Source: Symbiodinium natans
Taxonomy: Eukaryota > Sar > Dinophyceae > Suessiales > Symbiodiniaceae
Assembly (NCBI GenBank): GCA_905221605.1
Contig: CAJNDS010002823.1
Location: 217,501-265,000 of the forward strand
Length of the DNA stretch: 47,500 nucleotides
Reading direction: 5' to 3'
Shown here piece after piece: positions 1 to 9,507 of the stretch (its first letter is position 1; every line of letters begins with the position of its first letter). The notes beneath the pieces were generated by a model. It made no database searches, had not been told where the DNA came from, and saw only the letters and a list, made by a program, of their open reading frames with translations. Made by a program: the position numbers and the translations under genes.

Positions 1-447
1 TGGATGATGATAGTCTTCAGCCAGCCTCCCACGTGGAGCAGAATGGGGTTTTCAGTCCTCATGCAGAGATCACGACTGCAAGTCGTGTCCCATGCGCTGC
101 CATCACCCTCGACAATGAAGCACGTGTGAATATCTCGGCCACCTCCATCATGGCTGATCGTTTGGCCGTCCCCTTGATGGCTGTGGCGGTCACCTTGATG
201 GCTGTGGACTTGCAACGTTTTCTCGTTAAGTCCTCCACACACGCCGCACGAAGTAGCGACCAAAGTTGCCCTTCATCGCCGTCGGCAACAAGGAATCTTG
301 GGGGTTTGCCCTCCTACCACTCGAAAGGCTTAAAACTCTGAAAGCCCCATTACAAAAGGGTTTGAGGTTTATAGGGCCTAGGGTCACATAGAACAGTAAA
401 CCCTAAAGCCTACTTCACGCTTTGTACGTGTTTTAGCATCTTTCGGG

Positions 448-583
448 TTTGGGGTTTAAGGGTTAAGGGTTAAGGGTTAAGGGTTAAGGGTTTGGGGTTT
501 GGGGTTTAAGGGTTAAGGGTTAAGGGTTTAGGGTTTAGGGTTTAGGGTTTAGGGTTTAGGGTTTAGGGTTTAGGGTTTAGGGG
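448..583 (+). repeat. Telomere-like tract, TTTAGGG with TTAAGGG and TTTGGGG variants
   Basis: A run of seven-base telomere-type units. Variants are clustered, with several TTAAGGG in a row followed by pure TTTAGGG. It lies between two pieces of the polymerase relic, either as an insertion or as an intron. Confidence 0.95.
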
Positions 584-748
584 TCGACGGTTGAGGATTG
601 AGGGCTAAGGCTTGCCAACTTCTTTAACCAAGACCTGGGGCACGAAACTCATGGTATTGGAGGGCTTCACCTACCTTGTCACCTTCATGAAGATGTCTGT
701 AGCTTCTCTAACTCCACCGGCAAGTAGCCATGACACTTCAAGAGCTCC

Positions 749-768
749 AAACCCTAAACCCTAAACCC
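749..768 (-). repeat. Short telomere-type insert inside the polymerase relic
   Basis: Twenty bases of AAACCCT-type sequence sit between two copies of TCC (GGA on the coding strand). Removing the insert and one GGA joins two protein-like pieces in the same frame, as expected for a filled-in break or a small insertion with a 3-4 base duplication. Confidence 0.6.
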
Positions 769-850
769 TCCGATCGCCGCCTTGAGAGCGTTCATGAGAA
801 TCACAGCCCTTGCCACGGCGAGGAAGTCGGGGTTCAGTTGCTTAGTTTTA

Positions 851-870
851 GGGGGGGGGGGGGGGGGGGG
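851..870 (+). repeat. Poly-G tract of 20 bases
   Basis: An uninterrupted G run. A second run of 16 G lies at 1241-1256. From 870 to 1260 only TTTAGGG-like fragments and weak open frames are visible. Confidence 0.9.
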
Positions 871-1261
871 TGGTTGCAGGGTTCGTAGTGCTATGTTTTA
901 AAGGGGGCTGTATTTGAGAGAGTTGTCCAGAGGATAGAGCCGAAATCCCAAACCCCCCCGACCACAAAAAGGTGTAGGGCTTAGGGTTTAAGGTTTAAGG
1001 GGTTTAGGGGTTAAGGCGTGTGCGATTTAGGGGTTTACGCTGGAGTCGCCAGGTCGTTGCGGATTTTATCATATGGTTTGTAGGCTAGTTTGGGAATGCT
1101 CGGGGTTCAGGGTGAATGAAGGGTTTAGGATTTGTGGGTGTATTTGCGGTTCAGAGTTCAGGGTGTAGGGCTTAGAGATAGGTCTAGGGCCTTTTTCGGG
1201 ATTAGGATGCGCAAGCCTTCAGACGTTCACTTCGGAAGCCGGGGGGGGGGGGGGGGCTTCG

Positions 1262-1415
1262 GCTTTTGCAGGGTTAAGCGTCTCAACTCACAACTCCAGT
1301 AGTAGAATTCACGAGGCGCTGCTTTTGGCATGGACAACTTGCGCGGGTCCTGCACACCTTTCGCCTCACGCCTGTGTGTTACCCTCTCAAGGACCTCGTT
1401 CCCCCAATTCCCTAC
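1262..1415 (-). other. Protein-like open segment, unrecognised
   Basis: An open minus-strand stretch with a charged, ordinary-looking translation (for example NEVLERVTHRREAKG). It lies upstream of the polymerase relic on the same strand and could be its N-terminal part or an unrelated exon. No start codon, domain or clear donor was identified. Confidence 0.2.
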
Positions 1416-1694
1416 TAAAGATCAGCTCGGTTGGTGAGTTTAAGTGTAAGCTCCCAGTTTAACGACCGCGTCTTCAATCAAGGGGTGGGCTTACGGATTC
1501 AGGGTTTCGGGCTTAGACGGACTCACCCTCAGCCCTAAACCTTGCCCTCTCTACCCAGCGAAACCTGGCCCAAGGGGCTGGGATTTTTTCCGTAGTTTTT
1601 TCCGATTTTTTTTTGTAGTTTTTTTCTGGCTTGCTGGTCGGGAACCTCTTGGGTCGAGGGGGTACTGAGCCCTCCCCTATAAACCCTATATACC

Positions 1695-2910
1695 CAGGGT
1701 TTAGGGTTCAGGGTTTAGGGTTAAGGGTTTAGGGTGTAGGGTTTAGGGTGTAGGGTTTAGGGTTTAGGTTTTAGGGTTTAGCTTAAAAAAGCGGGGGGGT
1801 TGGGCGGGGGGGGAGCGCAGCCCAAGCGGGGGGGGTTGGGGGGGGGCGCAGCCCGCCCCCATTTGCAAACTCAATGCTTGCATGATGAGTTTGCTTGCAT
1901 GATGGGTTTCAAGATTCACATGCTTTGAAAGAAGCTAAAAAGCGGGGGGGGTTGGGTTTAGGGTTTAGGGTTTAGGGTTTAGGGTTTAGGGTTTAGGGTT
2001 TAGGGTTTAGGGTTTAGGGTTTAGGGTTTAGGGTTTAGGGTTTAGGGTTTAGGGTTTAGGGTTTAGGGTTGTAGGTTTTTAGGGTTTTTAGGGTTTAGGG
2101 TTTAGGGTTTAGGGTTTAGGGTTTAGGGTTTAGGGTTTAGGGTTTAGGGTTTAGGGTTTAAGGGTTTAGGGTTTAGGGTTTAGGGTTTAGGGTTTAGGGT
2201 GTAGGGTTTAGGGTGTAGGGTTTAGGGTTTAGGTTTTAGGGTTTAGCTTAAAAAAGCGGGGGGGTTGGGGGGGGGGGGGGGCGCAGCCCCCCCCCATTTG
2301 CAAACTCAATGCTTGCATGATGAGTTTGCTTGCATGATGGGTTTCAAGATTCACATGCTTTGAAAGAAGCAAAAAAGCGGGGGGGGTTGGGTTTAGGGTT
2401 TAGGGTTTAGGGTTTAGGGTTTAGGGTTTAGGGTTTAGGGTTTAGGGTTTAGGGTTTAGGGTTTAGGGTTTAGGGTTAGGGTTTAGGGTGTAGGGTTTAG
2501 GGTTTAGGGTTTTAGGGTTTAGCTTAAAAAAGCGGGGCGGTTGGGGGGGGGGGGGGGGCGCAGCCCCAAGCGGGGGGGGTTGGGCGGGGGCGCAGCCCCC
2601 CCCCATTTGCAAACTCAATGCTTGCATGATGAGTTTGCTTGCATGATGGGTTTCAAGATTCACATGCTTTGAAAGAAGCTAAAAAGCGGGGGGGTTGGGT
2701 TTTGGGTTGAGGGTTTAGGGTTTAGGGTTTAGGGTTTAGGGTTTAATTAGGGTTTAGGGTTTAATTAGGGTTTAGGGTTTAATTAGGGTTTAGGGTTTAA
2801 TTAGGGTTTAGGGTTTAGGGTTTGGGGTTTAGGGTTTAAGGTTTAGGGTTTAGGGTTTAGCTTAAAAAAGCGGGGGGGTTGGGGGGGGGGGGCAGCCCAA
2901 GCGGGGGGGG
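1695..2910 (+). repeat. Telomere-like array interleaved with three to four copies of a G-rich module
   Basis: Long TTTAGGG tracts (about 1695-1778, 1955-2245, 2390-2520, 2700-2854) alternate with a module of GCTTAAAAAAGCGGGGGGG, a G-rich GCGCAGCCC segment, then TTGCTTGCATGATG twice and AAAGAAGCTAAAAAGCGGGG. Module copies start near 1780, 2246, 2521 and, truncated, 2855. The third tract changes to TTTAATTAGGG units at 2745-2800. The copies are nearly identical, so amplification was recent. Confidence 0.9.
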
Positions 2911-3060
2911 CTGGCTTGTTTGCTTGCTTGCTTGCTGGCCCGCTTGCTCGCTTGCTCGCTTGCTTGCTTGCTTGCCTGCTTGATTGCTTGCTTGCTGCCG
3001 TTGCTTGTTTTCCTTGCTTGCTTGCTGGCTCGCTTGCTTACTTGCTTGCTTGCTTGCTGG
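2911..3060 (+). repeat. (CTTG)n tetranucleotide repeat
   Basis: An imperfect CTTG/GCTT run with occasional CTCG and CTGG units. The apparent leucine/cysteine-rich open frames here are a by-product of the repeat. Confidence 0.9.
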
Positions 3061-3289
3061 GCCAGACGGCCGGAAAAAAACTACAAAAAAAAACGGAAAA
3101 AAACTACGGAAAAAACACCGCCACCGAGATTAAACATTGAGGCATCATCAGGGGATCGGTCCCCATGCTTTTGTAGACCCCCCCCCCCTCCCCCAACCAT
3201 GAAAACCGTCTCGAAGGCCCCGAACCAAAAACCTGCTCTCTCAAGGCCCCAAACACGTCTCCCAGCCCTGCCCTTCTAATTGATGAGGT

Positions 3290-3545
3290 TGACCTTCCAA
3301 ACCTTGGTAGCCACGTAACCATATTATAATAATGGGCACCTGATTCTGAGAATGTTACTTTATAAGGGAACCTTGAACCAAATAAAGGGCAAAGGATACA
3401 ACTGGGCCGCCAAGAAACCTTACCCCAAAACCCAAAACCTGGTTCAGATTTGTGGGGCCTCGGCTCCAAAAAAACCCCAAGGTGTGGAAGGCGGCTACTT
3501 GGAGGTTCATGGGTGGTCAGAACTGGGGCTCTACGTAGGGTAACT
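3290..3545. repeat. Dispersed repeat copy, matching 45,752-46,020
   Basis: CCTTGGTAG, GTAACCAT-TTAT-ATAA-GGGCAC, then CTTTATA-GGAACC and CACTGGGC/AACTGGGC blocks occur in the same order near 45,757. Both copies lie near a CTACTTGGAGGTTCATGGG-type motif. It looks like an old, diverged interspersed element. Confidence 0.5.
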
Positions 3546-3619
3546 ATAGAGGCATATCCTTAACTTGGGTACTTCTAGCCCCTACGGTAAAGCTACCCAA
3601 TTGGACCTTCAAGTACAGC

Positions 3620-3738
3620 TCAAGGTGCGCAGCCATCGGTCCAGAGGCTTTCGTTGACCTCGTTGATGTGGGGAGGCTCTGGGTTCTCAATGAGGGAAGG
3701 TGCTTGGGCCAGCGGCTGACTCTTTGAGGAGAAATCCT
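3620..3738 (-). CDS. Candidate terminal exon, unrecognised protein
   Basis: From an acceptor formed by the last unit of a telomere-like tract (minus strand ...GGGTTTAG, exon starting at 3738), an open frame of 38 codons runs to a TGA at 3620-3622. The translation is rich in E, N, P and S (it contains ENPEPPHINEVNESLWTDG) and looks like ordinary protein. No domain is recognised. An opposite-strand frame here is also open and ends at a plausible GT donor at 3700, so strand is not settled. If the minus strand is right, the TTTAGGG tract at 3739-3776 is the 3' end of its intron. Confidence 0.3.
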
Positions 3739-3776
3739 CTAAACCCTAAACCCTATAAACCCTAAACCCTTAAACC
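3739..3776 (-). repeat. Telomere-like tract (CCCTAAA sense)
   Basis: Four to five imperfect CCCTAAA units directly abutting the candidate minus-strand exon. Confidence 0.85.
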
Positions 3777-4112
3777 GTGAGATGATCTCCAGCTGCGGAT
3801 GAGGGCCAGTGGAAGTGTTGATTGCAGGCTTTCGTGTGCTTAAAACATCGACACCCGAACCTCCAAAACCCAAAGACCTCTGTCCTCAAACAGCACCACA
3901 AACTCGAAAACACCCGAAACCCCAACCTCTATGCCCCGGCAGCCAAAACCGCGCCCTGCTTCCGAATAGTACTTTGAGGCTACAGGATGAGAAGCCATTT
4001 CAGGAACTGCAAAAAGACAGCGCTATACGACTGTTTGCTTGAGACCAAGAAATGAAGGATGATCATCCCCTTATCTCTAAACCACGAAACCCTAAACCCC
4101 AAACCGCAAAAG

Positions 4113-4793
4113 GAGGATTGTTTTGGGAGTGTTCTTAAGCAAATACTGGTCTAGGACATCCAACCACTATAAGGAACCTAATGTGACAGCGACACCCCTC
4201 CCAACGAACCCATCACTCGGTCAAGCACCCCAACTTCCCGACTTTGACGTGGGGATAAGCTTACTCGAGAGGTAAAAAGTAGGGAGAAGCACCCGTCATG
4301 AGGTGATAACCAGCTATCATTATAGTTCCCCTACTTATAACCCTACTTCTACCAAGTGAGGGGCTTCCGGGCGGTGCGCCAACACAAATGCTCAGGGACT
4401 GGCCAGGGGCTCCCCTTCCACAACGCAGGCCTCGGACACTGTGGAGGGTTGAAACCCGAAGGGTCCATGTACCTAGTTGAAGGTACATAGGGTTTAGGGT
4501 TCAGGGTTTGGGGTACCTCTATATATATATATGTGTGTGTCTAAAGTTGCTATTTGCAAACCCGTTTAAGGCAGGGGTTTGACATCCATGGGACGTCCAT
4601 GGACTCAACCCCTCTTTGTTTAGGGTTTAGGGTTTAGGGTTTAGGGTTTAGGGTTTAGGGTTTAGGGTTTAGGGTTTAGGGTTTAGGGTTTAGATTAACC
4701 CGATCGAATCCTGACCTCACTCACACAGGTACCCCAAGTTCACACCAGCTGAGTTGACAATTGACACCTCGGAAAACCGCAGCTTTAAACCCA
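4113..4793 (+). CDS. Candidate three-exon segment, unrecognised protein
   Basis: Three open pieces join in phase. 4113-4271 has an acceptor after GCAAAAG and a donor GAGAG/GTAAAA, with a translation including KYWSRTSNHYKEP and LPDFDVGISLLE. 4361-4447 has a pyrimidine-rich region before its acceptor and donor GGAGG/GTTGAA. 4729-4793 has acceptor CTCACTCACACAG and donor CCCA/GTATGT, with a translation including YPKFTPAELTIDTSENRSF. The first intron would hold a fold-back-like repeat, the second the TTTAGGG tract at 4618-4693. No domain is recognised. Some opposite-strand frames are also open, so the model is tentative. The sequence may continue past 4793, where several splice choices exist. Confidence 0.28.
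4266..4352. repeat. Small AT-rich repeat with AAGTAGGG-type ends
   Basis: AAAAGTAGGG and CCCCTACTTATAACCCTACTTCT face each other around GGTGATAACCAGCTATCATTATAGTT. Related sequence occurs near 5,873-5,950, 6,050-6,160, 11,000-11,050 and 47,175-47,285, indicating a dispersed miniature element family. Confidence 0.5.
4618..4693 (+). repeat. Telomere-like tract, nearly pure TTTAGGG
   Basis: About eleven near-perfect units, in the proposed intron between 4447 and 4729. A short tract also lies at 4486-4515, followed by a (TA)n/(TG)n run. Confidence 0.95.
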
Positions 4794-4944
4794 GTATGTC
4801 AACCCTAAGACTAAAACCCGAAACTAAGCTGCGCCCCTGAATACTTCAAGTCGCTCTCCCCAACTCTCCCGTCTAGCATGATCAAGCCACGGGGTCCTCC
4901 ACGACTAAGCAAACCCGAAATTGAGAGTGTTTGTTGGGGATTCG

Positions 4945-4979
4945 TTAGGGTTTAGGGTTTAGGGTTTAGGGTTTAGGGT

Positions 4980-5025
<46 letters not shown>

Positions 5026-5082
5026 GGTTAAGGGTTTAGGGTTCAGGGTTCAAGGTTTAGGGTTTTGTGTTTAGGGCTTCAT
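4945..5082 (+). repeat. Telomere-like tract with a homogeneous TTGAGGG block
   Basis: TTTAGGG units, then about seven consecutive TTGAGGG units, then TTCAGGG and TTTAGGG. The clustering of one variant indicates local copying of a mutated unit. Confidence 0.95.
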
Positions 5083-5113
5083 GATTTGGGAAAAATGTAT
5101 CTACTCCACCTAG

Positions 5114-5878
5114 CAAGGTAACCTTGGATGCTGGAGGGGAAATATCTTCGCTTCGAGCACCGCGCCTGCTTCAGGTAGCAGGACGTGCCGCAGTAGGAGA
5201 AGGAGTTGCAAGTTGAATTGCCATTGCAGAAAGCCTTGGGTCTTGTGGAAGTAGAGACCCCTAATCTCAAGAATCTATGGGTTACAGGGAGGGGTAGAGG
5301 TTTGCCCGCGCCCCCTGGGGCTTGAATGCTCCAGATCATCGGCTGGACTGCGCAGGAGCGCTGTTTTGGGACATTGGACGCATCAGGCGCGCAGCCATCT
5401 CTCACACGCGGAATTGGCAAGTTCAATGTTAACATTTGCAGTGGCTTCGCGGTTCTCACCTTAGTACGGTCGGTTTTAGAGGTTTTGAGGCCTCAAAGGA
5501 TGGGGAGCGCGGAAACTGCTGAGAAGCAAGACTTTGTAGGCGACGCCCCAGCCAACCCCCCCCCCCCCCACTTTTTAAGCACCGACAATTTAAGCTGTGC
5601 CATGCGGGCTTCAGAGAATACAAACCGATTCTAAACCCCATCATGCGAGCATTGCGTTTGCAAAGGGGGCGGACTGCACCCCCAGCCCCTCGCTGAAGGA
5701 CCTTGTTTCAATTAAGCGGAATGCTTGCGTCAAAAGCATACGAAGCCTGCCTAAAACGAGGGGCCCCCTGCTATTTGTCGTTGATGAGAGAGCCGCATGC
5801 TTGATGAGGCAACCCCGAAACCTGAGAGGAAGCAGAACCCCGAACATCTTGCGAGTATACTTCTCCGCTTCTAAGTAG
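5114..5878 (+). CDS. Candidate multi-exon segment, unrecognised protein; strand uncertain
   Basis: On the plus strand, phase-compatible open pieces are 5114-5174 (donor CTTCAG/GTAGCA), 5230-5293 (acceptor GCCATTGCAG, donor GTAGAG), 5335-5416 (donor GCAAGT, a GC-type donor), 5442-5535 (acceptor ACATTTGCAG, donor GTAGGC) and 5615-5878 (acceptor GGGCTTCAG, stop TAG). The last piece is the most protein-like (for example PSLKDLVSIKRNACVKSIRSL). Two introns would be only about 25-80 nt and one holds a poly-C tract. On the opposite strand, a good donor CTAAG/GTGAGA ends an equally plausible frame near 5457, so direction cannot be decided by eye. No domain is recognised. Confidence 0.22.
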
Positions 5879-6298
5879 GGTAACTACACTTTAAACCTTA
5901 CTTCGGGCACTCTGAACCCTACTTGGAACTACACATGAACATCCAAGTAAAGCACGAGGCTCAAAGCTTTGAACCCTGCTACGTGATGTAGACCTGGCAG
6001 CCTTGCTGCTTTTGCTTTGGCAGCGGCCGTTCCGAGCTTCCAGACTTTGGATCTACTTGGAGGTTCAGGGTACTTACTGCTAGCCAATTCTAACTGTACT
6101 TATCACTGTACTGATAACCATATCTATATATAGGGTCCCTTATAAACCCAAAATAAGGAAAAATAACACATGTCACAAAAACCAACCAGATGAAGGGCAT
6201 GGGGCATGCAGTACAAGTGCCGAGTAAACTGCTGGCGAAGCTCTTCGCACTGCTTTGCAGTGACATTGTCGAAAGTTCCTGGCCAAGCTGGAGCCGCA
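5873..6298. other. Non-coding stretch with two small repeat copies
   Basis: 5873-5950 carries AAGTAGGGTAACTACA ... CCCTACTTGGAACTACACATGAACATCCAAGTA. 6050-6160 carries CTACTTGGAGGTTCAGGGTACTTACTGC and GATAACCATATCTATATATAGGGTCCC. Both resemble the miniature family at 4266-4352. Nothing else is recognised. Confidence 0.4.
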
Positions 6299-6395
6299 GG
6301 TTTAGGGTTTAGGGTTTAGGGTTTGGGGTTTAGGGTTTAGGGTTTAGGGTGTAAGGTTTAGGGTTTAGGGTTTAGGGATTAGGGTTTAGGGTTTA
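6299..6395 (+). repeat. Telomere-like tract
   Basis: TTTAGGG units with a few GTAAGG and GATTAGG variants. Confidence 0.95.
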
Positions 6396-7200
6396 GGCTG
6401 CAAGGCAGGTGTCGAATGTGTTCAGTGCGTTGGTACATGGAACCTTAAGGATTGGAAACGCAGAAAGCACGCCGACTGGACGCCAACCTGAACCAAGCCT
6501 TTCAACCCTGGAGCCTCTTGCCTGCCAACCCTCCATCAGCCCTAAACCCGCGACTCTGAACCCCATAAGCCCTACAAACCTACAGCAGGCCTGGTATGAC
6601 TGGAGCCCCCTCATAGAACACGCGGCCTGGGCCGCCGTGGTCCGTTTAGGGTCTCGTCTTGAGGTCTTTGGGGTTGGTGAAGGTGTATTCAGCGTTCCTG
6701 CGCTGCCTGCCTTGGACAACGGAACTCTTGCCACAGGGGTAGCCATGGTGCCTGCCTTCCCCAGCACCACAACAGAGCCTAACCCTACTTGTCCATGTAC
6801 TACAGTAGTATAAGCTTGGGCCTTCACGCTACCATTTACGAACCCCTCCAAGGCCCAAGTAGACCCTTTGGGCTACATCGAGGAGACTAAGATGGCGACG
6901 CTCCGTGGCTTGGTAGTCCTGGCAGTAGGTCGGATGCCACAGCCAGGCCACAGCTGCCAGTCTCAGGGCCGCGTGCATGTTAACGCCGGATTCTCGTGCT
7001 ATGGGCCTAAGGTGGGGTTTTTGGCTGCCCAAGGTAGACTGGGTTGCGGGGGAGCCGGGCTTTCCCATGCACATGGGCTGCGTGTTGAAAAGCCGTCACA
7101 CATTTTTGCAGATGGGAATTCTGAACTTGCGAGACCTGCCGTGCTCCAAGAGCCAAAATCAGCGGCAGCCACATTGCAACAGTGACGAAGCGCCTACTTA
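6396..7200. other. Open-frame-rich stretch, coding status unresolved
   Basis: Long frames are open on both strands: plus 6409-6813 (134 codons) and 6868-7185, minus 6851-6393 (152 codons). The minus frame around 6851-6690 and the plus frame around 6590-6800 both look ordinary in composition. No domain, clear splice pair or start context separates them. A real exon is possible. 7200-7760 holds nothing recognised. Confidence 0.25.
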
Positions 7201-7805
7201 AGGTCCTTCAGTTTCGTTGCTGCAAAATCTGTTCAAGGCCCCGAACCGAAGCCCCCCCAACTGTGGCGTTGGCATCTCACAGATGTCATTAGCCCTGAAG
7301 CCTTAAACGTTGCTCTCAGCCCACAGAACCTCTATGCTGCAGGCTTGAAGCTTGGGGTTGTAGGGGTGCGGGCTCAAGTGTCGAATATAGGAAGGCTCGG
7401 AGGATGCCACGTATGGCGATTTGCATGTTTAACTCAAGCCTAGGCCCAGAGCAGCCACTGGGCTCACTCCCGGTTCGAGACGCGCACTTGTAGAAGCTTA
7501 TCGTCTCCTGCTCTGGCCTGGCGGAGATGGACGAACCCGTAGCTGTTGCTTGGTCTTTCCTAAAGGCCGCCGCTGCAGGTTTGGGGCTTTAGCTGGGCTC
7601 GATTCATCAGAAGGTTGCTGCTATCTGCGCCTCTTGATCGTTGCGCCTCTTTGAGGTTCTAGGGCCCTAGGGTTGTGGCTATAGACGTCCATGGGCTTTT
7701 CATTCGCGGCTTCGGCTCGCTGATGGGCTTGAGCATGTCAACAGCGCTGCCCAATTTCCCCGCTTCTTGATCTGTTGTGGTGTCTATGCCTTCTCTCCCC
7801 GCTGT

Positions 7806-8056
7806 TTCGAGTTCAAACCATCACAAGGGTCACAAAGGTGTGGAGTTTCGGTGCTGATGTTGTACTGGTACTGGTGCTTGATGGGAAGTGTGGAGACGGC
7901 TGTAGATGGGTTTGTATTACCGGCAAGTACCGATACTGCCAGTGCCGGATTGAAAGCGAGTACCTTCGAAGGAAAACACCCCCCAAGATTCACTGCAAAA
8001 CCCGACTAGGTTGCCCAGAAACCAATGATGAAACAAGGTGCCCTTTTCTTGATTGA
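7806..8056 (+). CDS. Candidate cysteine-rich terminal exon, unrecognised
   Basis: The frame is open from about 7775 to a TGA at 8054-8056. It has no ATG near its start, so it would be an internal or terminal exon. The translation carries a hydrophobic patch (VVLVLVL), then regularly spaced cysteines in DGKCGDGCRWVCITGKYRYC and later CKTRLGC and TRCPF. This might bind metal or form disulfides, but the spacing fits no family I can name. The opposite strand has a shorter 69-codon frame of poorer composition. Confidence 0.3.
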
Positions 8057-8228
8057 AGGGGTTTAATAAGGGAACCTAAGCCGGCTAAACAGGGGATGAG
8101 GGCACTGCTGGGCATCCTAGCGGATAGTGGAACTTGCCGGGCACCGCCCTACACATGGAACGTTGAGGCCTGCTGAGAGTTACCCCTGTGCTGCTCATTT
8201 ACATACCCAACTTAGGTACGACATGGCC

Positions 8229-8371
8229 CAAGGTTGGGTTTAGGCTTTAGGCTCTAGGCTCTAGGCTCTAGGCTCTAGGGTTTAGGGTTCAGGGTTCAGG
8301 GTTCAGGGTTTAGGGCTTCGGGTTTCGGGATAAGGGTTTAGGGTTTTTCAGGATTTAGGGGTTTAGGGTTT
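8229..8371 (+). repeat. Degenerate telomere-like tract
   Basis: Starts as CTCTAGG units, becomes TTCAGGG, then TTCGGG and TTTAGGG. Each variant forms its own short run. Confidence 0.85.
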
Positions 8372-8577
8372 AAGCCTCCTGCACCTTTCCGACCTCCTGA
8401 ACCTAAGCTAAAAATGGGTGTTCCGAAATTGGGGCCTTGTTGGGGTCCTTATTGTCAGGGAGTCCTACTATTTGGGGGTCTATATTAGGGGTCCCCTTTT
8501 TTCGAAAACCCCCCAAATGAGCCAGAAGAGGCAGAAAAAGGAAGCCACCTCGTCAGAGACAGTCCGAGAGAGTCGTA

Positions 8578-8890
8578 GACGGCAAACTCATCCGACCGGG
8601 CCTCCCGGAATGCCGTGCTTCCTTGGGCTTATGTGCTGTATTTGGCGGATGAGCGAGCAGCACGGTTGGCTTCAGGACTCATGGATTTAGGACTTACGTG
8701 CTCAGTGTCCGAGTTGCGGAGTGCTTCGAACCTTCCACCCCGAGTTCACTCTAGTCCAAGTATACGCTTTGTAACTAACCCCTATACGATATCGTTTGAT
8801 GACGGGCCATCGGGGCCTTCAGGGATTCTAAAGAGCAGCTTGCCAGCCCAGATCCGCATGAAAGGAGCCCCACACATCTCAAGTTCCATG
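8578..8890 (+). CDS. Candidate open exon, unrecognised protein
   Basis: The frame is open for over 100 codons and includes YLADERAARLASGLMDLGL, which would form an amphipathic helix, then a serine/proline-rich part. No upstream ATG lies in the frame before a TAG at about 8575, so this would be an internal exon. Past 8985 the same frame runs into telomere-like DNA, which gives a false GLGFRV extension. No domain is recognised. Confidence 0.25.
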
Positions 8891-8897
8891 CTGGCAG

Positions 8898-8936
8898 TCC
8901 CGACATGTCCCGACATGTCCCGACATGTCCCGACTC
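8898..8936 (+). repeat. 10-bp tandem repeat TCCCGACATG, about 3.5 copies
   Basis: Perfect consecutive copies. A short telomere-like tract follows at 8979-9022. Confidence 0.9.
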
Positions 8937-9022
8937 GCCTCTGCATGCTGGCCCAGCCTTTCAATGTTTCGGGCCACGGTTTAGGGTTTAGGGTTTCGGG
9001 TTTCGCGTTTCGGGTTTCCCTA

Positions 9023-9507
9023 CCTGGACCTGGGTTTAAGTGCCTCTTGTGAGGAGAGAGGGGGACGGGTGGGGGGCTGGGTTTCGCCAGGTTCCGTGTT
9101 CAGTGTAGGCATGGGTGCGCGCACAACTTGCAAGGGGCTTGTTTCAATCAGGTGGCCCGCAAGGTACCCGAGTCATTTGCCCGCAACCTTACTACTACCC
9201 TACAACACATCTAAAGCTACCAGGATGGGCTTTTCGGCCCTAGAATCCCCATAACCAACCCTATGCAGGGCCTTTTAAAGGGGTTCTAGGGAAAAGTAGC
9301 ACTGCTGGTAATGCACTTTCCGGTGCGTAAAAAAATCGGATCCCATGCTGCCGCGCAGCGCACGGCTCGAAGTTTTAAGTGGAGAACCCAAGCTGATGAC
9401 TGTTGTTGAACTGGAAGCCATGAACTTCCGAAAGGGGAATTCTCCGAGCACGCGGCCTCTGCAGCACACGCTCTGCCACGGTTTTGGCAGACATCTCGCC
9501 CTGCTCA
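9023..9507. other. Unassigned stretch with competing open frames
   Basis: Plus 9345 onward begins with ATG and stays open into the telomere-like tract at 9508. Minus 9568-9275 is also open, with an ordinary-looking part around GEFPFRKFMASSS. Neither has a recognised domain, so I do not choose between them. Confidence 0.2.

Larger units (their letters stand above)
1..850 (-). pseudogene. Viral-type RNA-dependent RNA polymerase relic, fragmentary
   Basis: Reading the minus strand, positions 1-115 encode EGDGSAWDTTCS followed by ENPILLHV. This fits polymerase motif A (D-x4-D) of positive-strand RNA viruses, with the helix after it. Upstream, about 312 to 115 in another frame, comes GKPPRFLVADGDEGQ, resembling the basic motif F region of tombus-like polymerases. 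Further upstream, about 690 to 609 (VLVKEVGKP) and 850 to 690, two more protein-like pieces follow in plausible N-terminal order. The gene is broken: a 20-bp telomere-type insert at 749-768, an in-frame stop at 671-673, about 290 bp with telomere repeats at about 313-608, a 21-bp tandem duplication near 180-220, and a frameshift near 110. Motifs B and C would lie beyond the left edge. Integrated RNA-virus polymerases are known in dinoflagellate genomes. The motifs are seen; the viral origin is inferred, and no family is assigned. Confidence 0.5.
1584..3116. repeat. Composite repeat block bounded by a ~47-bp inverted repeat
   Basis: The T-rich motif CCGTAG-T(6-7)-CCG-A/T(9)-GTAG-T(7) at 1584-1630 returns as its reverse complement at 3069-3116. 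Flanks outside do not match. Between them lie telomere-like tracts, three G-rich modules and a tetranucleotide run. The arrangement resembles a non-autonomous element with terminal inverted repeats, but no transposase frame is present and no target duplication was seen. Confidence 0.5.

Noticed and set aside
2916-3279. Leucine/cysteine-rich membrane protein
   Set aside because: It is the translation of a CTTG tetranucleotide repeat.
3809-4042. Plus-strand terminal exon rich in proline and lysine
   Set aside because: It cannot be joined in phase to the neighbouring pieces, and the minus strand is also open over most of it.
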